From positions 99,887,290 through 99,951,289 of the forward strand of contig CM075649.1 of the NCBI GenBank assembly GCA_037953625.1: 64,000 nt of DNA, read 5' to 3'. The notes beneath the pieces are model-generated. The model was not told where the DNA came from. It saw nothing but the letters and a program-made list of their open reading frames with translations, and made no database searches. This DNA is from Crotalaria pallida (taxonomy: Eukaryota > Streptophyta > Magnoliopsida > Fabales > Fabaceae). Position numbers and translations under genes: made by a program. Positions 55,366 to 64,000 of this stretch are shown piece by piece. Within the stretch, counting starts at the first letter, position 1. Each line of letters begins with the position of its first letter.

Positions 55366-58300
55366 CCTAATTAGTGCCTTAAACCTAATTAAACTAACCT
55401 AATCTACCCTAAACCTCCCATGGCCGAATGCCTAGGTGCATTCCTTGGTCACCAAGTTGTTTCACTTGGTCTCCAAGTAGCCTTGCTTAGTCATCAAGCT
55501 AGGATGCCTTATAGTCAAACTAATGACATCATCCCCATGACCTATGCATGACTTAAGTAAGGAAAAAGGAAAAGAAATAGAAAAAGAAGGAGGAAAACCG
55601 TGAGGGACATAGGAGCAAGACTTGGTCTCCAAGTTTTGTGACTTAGTCCCCAAGTATTTGCAAACAAGCCACCCATGCAAGCCCTTGATGGCAAATAAGA
55701 GAAAGTGAGAAAGATAAAAGAAAGCCTAAAACCGTGTGAGAGAGTGAGTTCATTTCCATTCTTTCATTCCTTCATCCTTTCTTCTTTCTCTCATCAACAT
55801 AAACAACAACACACACACACCAACCAAACCGTGGGAGAGGGAGTGATCAACACACACCTCTTTAGTTTCCATTCTTTCATTTCCTTCATTTCCCATTCCA
55901 AACCAAACACACACATGATGTTGAACACAATCAAGTTCAACACATAGAAAGAGAGAGAGAGTGGCGGAATAGAGAGAAGGAGAACAAACTCTACACATTT
56001 CACATTCTAAGCAAGATCAAGTCAAGTTAATGAAGAAGAGAAAGAAAAACCATGAACCTAAGGAGGAGAGTGAGTGAGCCGTGAGGAGAGGAAGGAAAAC
56101 CAAAGGGAAAACCAAAGATTTGGACTTGATTCTTTAAAGTTTTTGATTAAGTAAGAATTTTCCTTCATGATCTTAAAAGTTTTAAACCTTTTTTTCCTTT
56201 GACTCTTTTTCGTTTTCATGCTCTCTTTCTAAACTTTGATTTTACTTAAAAAAGTGTGATGCATGTTTGTTTTTATGTTAGATCTAAAGATTTCACTAAC
56301 ATGCATTTTGATCTTTGAACTTGATCTTGAAGTTTTGCTAAGAAAGTATTTTCTCTCATGATCCTTAGATTTCTTCTTGATCTCTTAAAAGTATTTTGAA
56401 AAAGAGTTTGATTTGAAGTTTTCATGAATGACTTTCCAAAGATCTAGTGTTTTTAACTTCATGCATGCCAAGATCTATGCTTGAACCATGATTTGTTGAT
56501 GTTAGAGTTTTAATGTGAAGATCTTTGTGGATGATTGAATTTTCTTGATGATTTTCCTTATGATGGTCACGATTTGGTGTTGTTATGCATGGAAACTTGA
56601 CTTTCTTTTGATTGATCCCTTGCATGTCATAATCTTAAGATTTGATGATATTTTGAATGAATGAGAAGTTGTGTGATGTTGTGACCTTGATGTGTTGGCC
56701 ACGGTTTTGATGATGATATGATTGAAAGTTGATTTTCCTTATGTTTGATCTCTTGCATGTCATGATCTTGGAAATTCAATGATGTTTTAAATGAATAGAA
56801 ATTTGTGAGATTGTTGTGATTTTAAGTGGTGGTCACGGTTTGTATGAGTAAATGAAAAGGATTAATATTTTCTTAAGTTTAATTGATGGATATGTGATTC
56901 TCATGGACTTTAAGTTAGTTTTAAGTGTTTAAAGTGAAATGAAAATTGTTTAAAGACTTAAGTGTACTCACGGTTTCATATAGGAAGTGTATGTTAGGAT
57001 TATATTTTTACTTGCTTGGTGAATGATGTGAAATTGTTATTGGATTTGAAGTTGTTTTTAGAAGTCTTTAATCTTTGAAAAATGTTTTTGAGAAAACCTA
57101 GTTAAGGTCACGGTTTGGACCTTAACTTTGGAGCTGAATTTTCTTGAATGTATATGTGTTCATGTCATGAAACTATATATTGATTTGTGAAACTATTCCT
57201 TGAAGAAATAATTTTTAAAAAGACTAATGATGCATACGGTTTTAATGTAATTAAGTGAAAGTTAAATGAAAATTTGCCTAAGTGTTTATGTGATGCATGA
57301 TTCGGTTTATATATGCTTAAGAGTTTGACCTCTTTATTTGATTAAGATATATGCATAAACTGGTATGTGAACATGATGTTCAACTTGATGACTTGTGATT
57401 ATGTGATGATTGGAATAAATGAACAAGTTTACTTGATAAAGCTTTGTGCTGAAAATTGGATATGTGTGTTTTTAACCTTGATAAATAATATTTGTGCATG
57501 CTCAATAATTCTGAAATTTTGTCAATAATCTAAGTATGGTAAAATGAGTTTCTCTGAATTTTTGAAAGAATTTTGGAATCGATTTCCTATTTCTATAAGA
57601 ACCAATTTTGTGAAGACGATTTTGAGAAAACAAGTTTTCCGGTTTAAAGATGGACAGAATTTTCAAACTTGTTCTACTCTAAATTGCTTGAAATTTTTAT
57701 GGTAGCTTCCTGAACCTCTCTACATTCTCTCTGTAAAATTTGAGGAGATTTGGAGTTGATTTGATAATTTTACTAAAGGCAAAACAGTGAACCGTTTGGT
57801 TCAGATTTTCCAGACTTGATGACAAACTTAATTAGAAAAATAAGACTTGCACAACTCCAAATAATCTGAAATTTGTATTAGGTGATCTTGATTGTGTAAG
57901 GAAGATTTACACCAATTTTCATGCAATTCGGAGTTGAAACACTATTATTAATCATGGCGTTTTGGCCTCAGGTCAGCAACAGTTCTATCTTGCTTTTTAT
58001 GCAAAATCTGATTTGAAACCTAGCTTAAGGGTGTTCGAATAACTTGGAAATTTTATATGATTAACTTTGGCATATATGTGTATGTTCTGGAAATTTTGAG
58101 AATTAAACAAGTTGATTTGGTATAGTTTTAGATTTTATCTTTTGTGCTTTCCGTAATTGAACAAAAGCATTATTTAAATGTTTTCGACAAACATGAATTT
58201 TGTACTTCATTTCATGACTTGGCTGGATCTGTATGATGATTATAATGTCTTGAAATAATTGAATGAGTGATTGCTTGATGGTATGTTTAGACTATGCATG

Positions 58301-59493
58301 AATGAGTTTGCAAAATTAATTGTTTACGGTGTTTAGGTCTAGGCTATTAGTTTGAAATTATGATTTGAAAGTGTGCTATGTGCTATGTGCTAAATGGTCT
58401 GTTTTGAGTGGTGCATGTTGATTGAACTGCTTTGTTTAATTGAGAAATTGTTGATCAAAGTGTTTATTTAATGTTTTCAAGATGCTTAACTTGTTTATGG
58501 ATTTAAATTGGTTTTGGACAATAGAAAATGAATTTAAGACTTGGAATATGATGCTGTCCAGAGTTTTTATAAGTTGTATCTCGTATTTAAAAATGTTTTC
58601 AAAGTGATTTGAAGTTGAGTTTTGATGAGTATTTAATATAAGATAAAGTTGGTTGAAAAAAAATGCAATTTTACGATGTTTTCGGATTTTCTAAAAGAGT
58701 GGTTTATGGGCTAGCATCTTTGCTATCCAATTCTTATTTAAATTGTTTTTCAATCCTGAAAATGTGTTTGATTGGTTTTAAGTTTGAGTTTTAAATGGTA
58801 CGTGATTTAAGAAAAGTTGGATTTTGATTTGAGAAAATCTTTACGTCTTACGATTGTCCAACAAGAAGTGAAAGGAATTTTCGAAAACACGTTTTGATTT
58901 CCGAGTATGACGATTAGTTAGATAGACTGGTAACGTTAGTGTCTCCTATCTAGTACAAGGTGCGTATAAGTCAAGAACCTGGAGCAGCTGACAGTCGGGA
59001 GGACCCGCAACGATTTCGGACGAGGTATTTGCTGGAGTTGAGGTGAGAGAGAAGCTTCCCTAAGACACCGTGGTATTTAGGTGATCTATTAGGACACTCC
59101 GTACTCTCTCAAAGTCGGAGTAAAGGTCTATCGTAGCTAGTAGTATACCCGATAAATTGTGTGATTGTTTGTATCGCGGTATACGAAGACTCAGACCTAT
59201 ACCATTGCATGGTATTGATTGATTGATGTACTTGTTTATGTTGAGATGTATTTTTGTTATAATGTCATTGCATGAGCATAATGCATCATCCCGCGAAAAT
59301 GGATAAGACATAGAAAGACATAGAAAACAATAAGAAATTCCCCAACGATTAGAGCGAGTCTCTAAGGGATGAACACGCGGCAGAACCGGATGATGCTGAT
59401 GCACCAAGCACGTGGATCGAGTTGATGATATGATGACGATGATGTTTTTGGACCGGACGCAAAGAATGTCGAATCCTATAGAGAGAGAGTTTC

Positions 59494-59935
59494 CATATGG
59501 TCGTAGCCATATGTTGAGTTGATTTTCGCATGGTCGTAGCCATGTGTTGAGATAATTTCCAAGTGGTCGTAGCCACATGATGAGATAGTCTCCATATGGT
59601 CGTAGCCATATGTTGAGAGTGGTCTGAGATAGGTCGGAGCCTATCTACCAAATATTGATGGATATCCCGCATATGGTCGGAGCCATATGCTGATGTGATT
59701 CTGAGTGGGTCGTAGCCCGTCAGAATGATGATTGATATTCCGCATATAGTCGTAGCCATATGTCGATGATGATTTTGGATGGGTCGTAGCCCGTCGGAGA
59801 GATTGTGGATATCCTGCATACTGGTCGGAGCCGTATGCCGAGAATGATTCAGGATGGGTCGGAGCCCGTCAGACACAGTGGTCGAGTCCCACAGAAGCAT
59901 TCCGCATATAGTCGGAGCTGTATGGCGGAGATGAC
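59494..59935. repeat. Array of about 13 short hairpins with constant loop
   Basis: Each unit is a stem around TCGTAG or TCGGAG, flanked by GG...CC in most. Examples: CATATGGTCGTAGCCATATG (59494-59513), AGATAGG/CCTATCT (59627-59646), GCATATGG/CCATATGC (59669-59690), GATGGG/CCCGTC near 59775 and 59855, CATATAG/CTGTATG near 59908. Stems differ in sequence but stay complementary. No spacer logic of a CRISPR array; a long - strand frame across it is a repeat translation. Confidence 0.88.
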
Positions 59936-60945
59936 TTAGGATGGGTCGACGTTAGAACGAGCGAGTATAACCTTACGAACTTAAACCCTAACCCGAAGTA
60001 GTGGAGAGGAAGATACATCTGAATTACCCTTGTGGTGTTCAGCTGGATGATTAAGATAGGGGACGGCAATGACGGTGATTCGTCAAGAAGCCTTGAGAAG
60101 TCTGTCTAGGTGGGAAAAACCATAGGGGCCCTGGCTGAACCAGTCGGAGTTGGTCACTCAGTGGTGTGGACGAAGTACCACATGTACACTAGACAGAGGA
60201 CTGACACCCCCTTGACTAAATCTTGATCAGTGAGAGGGATGCTCGAACACGGCCGGATGAAGTTATTTTATTTATTTTCCCGGGCCATTATTTTATGAAT
60301 GCATTCACTTTGCCATCCAGTAAAAGTCGGTGTGGTTAGAGATCCTGTACTCCTGATTGCTTCCGAACTAGGTGGTTGGATTCCGAGGAGATGTAGACCC
60401 AAAACCATAAAGCCTGAATTTCCGATGTTACAGACTTGAGATATGTGGACAAGAGTCTTCGATTTTGCGAGACAATCTAGTTAAGAGACTTCGACTTTGC
60501 AAGATGAGCTAATTAAGAGAATCCCCTTAAGTGAGAGATAAAGTGTTAGATAATGCGACGATTGCATTGCATTCTCATGCATTCTGCATAAATATCTGCT
60601 GTATTGTTGTGCTATGAATGTGTATTGTTGTATGCCTGTATTGTCTTAATATTTTGCCTATCGTAAACCCACACCGTCGACGATGCGTCGTTCGGAATGC
60701 TTACTCTCTCTGTCTTTTCCCGTCCCTGTGGACTTCTGTGATGATGTCCACAGGCGACAGAGTAAGTAGATTATATTGGGAGTCGGCGCTTCACGTGATG
60801 GCCTACGGAGACACGACCAAGATGGAGTCTCGAAGGAGAAGACAGTCAAGCTCGGCTCGAGGACTCGATGGTTGATGGTTCGACTCTTCGGAGGAGCATA
60901 CATTGGACGGAGATCTATCGTTATAATGTCTATGTTCAAGTATTG

Positions 60946-63673
60946 TGTAACGCCCCGATTTTCACCATCCGGAAATAATCATCATTTAATTAAAGGTTGT
61001 TAAAAAATGAGGCCATATTTTTTAAAACGTTTTGGGAAGCCATTGGTGCATCTTAACACACACTCTTGAAAACCGGGTCGTTACTTAAAAACCGTGCCGC
61101 ACCTTCCCTTCCACATCTTTCAAAACAGTTTTAAACATTCGGCCAGTTCACAAAATAAAGGTAGGGCGTAGTTACAAAAGTGATACATTGCTAAGGTAGT
61201 CCTTGACTCACACTTACAACAACTTAAACTAATTACCCTACCTACGACACTTCCTAATGAAAACTATCGGGTGAAGCTCCCGATCCTCTTTGCACTCTTT
61301 CTTAACTCCAGAAGAAGACGTCACTACTGTCGCTGCTGGCCCACCATTCTTGGGCACCCACTGCATCCTAGTTGAAGCAGGAGCAATCTTCTGAGCTTCA
61401 CATCGCACCTTCTCCTCATAGTCTCTGTATCCTCGGACAGATACTTGTCCCAACAGTGGTCCTAGGTTGGCTCCGCAAAGTCGATGCTCAGGATCCGGAA
61501 TCACGATCTGAGAGTCACCAATCCATACCCAACCAGATGGGGTACGCTTCCAGCCACATCCATGTCTGGTCCATGTTGAAATCTCCATGCGATAATCCAT
61601 CTGCACGTTGGAGTACCGGAAACACCGATATGCCAACGAGCAGGAGAGAGTTAGCGAACCGAACGACAAGTCGTCGACGTTGTGGATTTACCGCAGGCGA
61701 AATATCAAGACAGCACACACAATACAAACAAATCACTCACAACATACCATCACAAATCTTATTAATATTCTTATGTAAACATCTTTTATTTCCAATCATT
61801 TTCTCAATCACATCCTCATGCACCAATTCCAATCATTCACTTATTTCTTTTCCCTCTTCAAGGGTCTCCATCACTTATTCCAACTTCGCCTTCTCATCAT
61901 CAAGACTCCATAAACTTTACTTTTCTTAATTATACGTCTTTTCTTAATACGTCTTATCAAATTACAACCATCGATGATTAAGGGGAATTAAAGAATCATC
62001 GAGGTACGCGTTCGTTCGTAGTTAGCACTCACGTTTCATGCCTACATCTCCTCGGCCACCATCCACCTAGTCGGAAGCAAACAGGAGTACAGAACCTTTA
62101 CCGTGCGGGCACGACAGCTGTCACACAACAAATGGTCCCTGACCAGGAGGCCCAGCCTCAATAATATCAATTCATATATAACATGGCACGCTCTCAGCAG
62201 CAAACAAAATGCCCCACTCCAGTTCCTCTCACTGTTCTCGATTTGCAATCTAGGGGGCGACAGTATTGTTCTAGTGTGCACGCAGAACTTACCACGGTAT
62301 TAGACCCAGTCCCCACCACGTTAGTGCACCACTTATGGAGTTCGTTCTGCCTACAACAATACTCTAGACTTCTTGACATTTCACCGTCATCGTCCTCCCC
62401 TAATGCAATCTTGTCCTAAGTATCCGCAGATACTTATCGTTCCTTCCTCTCCACTACTTCGGGTTAACACTCATATCTCACCGCGTTCGCTGTTAATGTA
62501 TTTTAAAAGCTTTTAATGAGTCCTGACCGCTATCTTTGCATCACTTTTCATAACTCAAACTTGGCACAGAGCGGGATCACAATCACAACTTAAATCTCAT
62601 CACAAAAACTTTTCCCCAAACAACCTTTTCCTAACAACTCTTTTCATAAACTTCCAAAATCTCACTTCACAATTCCTTTTCAAAAACTCTTTCAAAACTT
62701 CAAATCATAAATCCTTTTCTAAAATTTCATTTCATAAATCTTTTTCCAAAATCTCCATTCGAAATCCTTTCTCAAAACTTCGTTTCACAGTCACTTTCAG
62801 AAAATCAATGTTGGAAAATTTTTCTCATTTTGGGAACCCCATTCACAAATTCATTTTGTAAACTCTTTTCAAAAATCTCATTTTGGGAACCCCTTTCAAA
62901 AATACATTTTCAAAAACTTATTTTCAAAAATTTCAGTTTGCGAACTCTTTTCAAAAATTCCTCTCAAAATCTCATCTTTGAAAATCTTTTCAAAAATTTC
63001 TTTTCAAATCCTTTCTCAAAAACATTCGCTTCTTGAGAACTAGTGGAGGAGCAAGCTCAACTCAATGCTAGTCTCAATCCAAGAAACCAAAGTCAAAGAA
63101 TCAAGCTTCCACTCTCATCAACTCTTCACTTTCAGTTTCACATCATCATCCTTCCCAGCTCTGGCTCATTCACATCACATCATTACATCTTTACCACTTT
63201 CATCTCATCATCTCTTCTCAATCAGTATCTCAATCCTCTAATCATTATCTCCACTCTTAGTGTCTTATCAAGATAAGGCTGCCTTATTCCGTAAGGACTT
63301 AAGCCAACAAGGGATTATCTTTCTTGGTGTCTTTTATTTTCTAATCTCTTTGATTGATATCAATTATTTCACATTAACAATTCAATATCCACATTCACAA
63401 GAAAACAAATATAAACAACATAGCATCACCCATCACACACAACAATGTGGTCTTTGTCCTATTCGTATAAGTGGCCACACAAAGCACACAATTGCCACTA
63501 TACTACTGACGCAGAACCACTAAGTTCCGATCTTTGAGCTGATACGGAACGTCTTAATACAACACCTACTACCACGGTGTCTTAGGAAAGCTACTCTCTC
63601 ACCTGAGGTCCAGCGATTGAATGTGCACAGTCTTCTCTGATCTTGGTTGCTGCCACTGCCTTAATCCCTCGTT
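60946..63673. mobile_element. Inverted relative of the long LTR, partial
   Basis: Starts TGTAACGCCCCG. Its reverse complement carries the same landmark blocks as 34100-36573 and 59040-60940, in reverse order (near 61680, 62050-62110, 62290 and 63575). The part outside 63575 is missing because TGTAACATTCC begins at 63674. An open frame on the - strand (61669-61238) has no recognised domain. Contains a degenerate array at 62590-63030. Confidence 0.65.
62590..63030. repeat. Degenerate tandem array (CTTTTCAAAAATCTCA-like)
   Basis: About 20-35-bp units built from CTTTTCAAAA and CTCATTT/TTCATTT blocks, with GGGAACCCC in two of them (62830 and 62885). It fills the place that the hairpin array occupies in the LTR at 54673. 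Open frame is repetitive, not a gene. Confidence 0.7.
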
Positions 63674-64000
63674 TGTAACATTCCTCGAATTAATTAAAAC
63701 GTATTTTTATTAAAAACTTTTCTTAACTTAAAACGTTCTTTCGTTCCTCGTCGGAAATCTTAAAAATAAAATTGCTTTCTCAAAATACTTCTTAACTTTC
63801 TTAATTCTTTAAACACTTGAAATCACTTTGGAAAACATCGAATAAAACAATTTAAACGGATTGGTTAGGTTGCTGGTCCGTCTTGGACAGCACCTTAACC
63901 TTACTCTAAAACACCAAAGAATTCACCGGTTTCAATCCGGGTTTTGCTTAAATCAATTTCCTTTTGAAAACCAAACATTGAGTCTCACGAACTCAATTTT
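63674..64000. mobile_element. LTR terminus (TGTAACATTCCTCG), partial
   Basis: Another TGTAAC-type boundary cutting the inverted LTR; continues beyond the window. AT-rich, no gene. Confidence 0.4.

Larger units (their letters stand above)
54673..60945. mobile_element. Long LTR (over 6.2 kb), TGTGACATTCC start
   Basis: Begins with a one-base variant of the TGTAACATTCC signature inside the viral RT. The second half matches the solo LTR at 30909-36573 (the TAAGACACCGTGGTATTTAGG block at 59061, GTACTCCTGATTGCTTCCG at about 60346, CACACCGTCGACGATGCG at about 60670). It is interrupted at 60945 by an inverted relative, so its 3' end lies outside the window. Contains serial hairpins at 55163-55365 and the array at 59494-59935. 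The rest (55400-59000) is AT-rich with no gene. Confidence 0.7.

Noticed and set aside
59349..59900. 183-codon His/Ile-rich frame on the - strand
   Set aside because: Translation of the hairpin array; no domain.
59494..59935. CRISPR-like array
   Set aside because: Plant nuclear context, irregular spacing, and the 'repeats' are short stems with changing sequence.

Overview
The window is nuclear DNA of a flowering plant, probably a gene-poor, repeat-packed (pericentromere-like) region. I find no host gene. The evidence is four classes of plant LTR retrotransposon, tRNA-Asp-type (TGGCGCCG...) and initiator-Met-type (TGGTATCAGAGC) primer-binding sites, a Stowaway-like MITE and a decayed caulimovirid (plant pararetrovirus) copy. 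The species cannot be named from this.

Positions 1-40048 form a nested stack that can be solved from target-site duplications (TSDs). The base layer is a tandem repeat of about 1.26 kb (unit A: 1-1047 plus 37994-38276; unit B: 38277-39534; partial unit C: 39535-40048). A 1.49-kb Copia-like solo LTR (TSD GGTTC) sits in unit A and is now split into 1048-1226, 9994-10065 and 36752-37993. Two elements landed in that solo LTR. One is an 8.76-kb non-autonomous Gypsy element (1227-9988, TSD AGAAT) with gag-protease on the + strand and an antisense, intron-containing gene on the - strand. The other is an Athila/Tat-like element on the - strand (outer ends 10066 and 36746, TSD GTATT) that carries only a small internal ORF. 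An 11.35-kb block covering base repeat, solo-LTR piece, the whole Gypsy element and the 3' LTR of the - strand element was then tandemly duplicated (325-11672, 11673-23027, truncated third copy 23028-24514). Two solo LTRs with TGTAAC...GTTACA ends later entered the - strand element (24904-28597, TSD CCTAC; 30909-36573, TSD CCGAA).

Positions 40292-49137 hold a complete Copia element (SIRE/Maximus-like, - strand) with two LTRs about 3.4% diverged, TSD ATAAA, PBS, PPT, a 506-codon gag and a 1028-codon pol. Positions 49143-51192 hold a MITE and a long inverted repeat with 350-bp arms. Positions 51193-64000 are a chain of TGTAAC-type LTRs (starting at 51193, 54673, 60946 and 63674), with a broken caulimovirid fragment (about 51780-54672) between the first and second.

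The most unusual signal is structural. Several unrelated elements carry series of short inverted repeats whose two arms change together while the loop stays constant. The clearest is 59494-59935, about 13 hairpins around a TCGTAG/TCGGAG loop. Others are at 25564-26110, 28130-28234, 5937-6080 (and its copy at 17290-17433) and 55163-55365. They may reflect RNA/DNA structure under constraint or repeated quasi-palindrome template switching.
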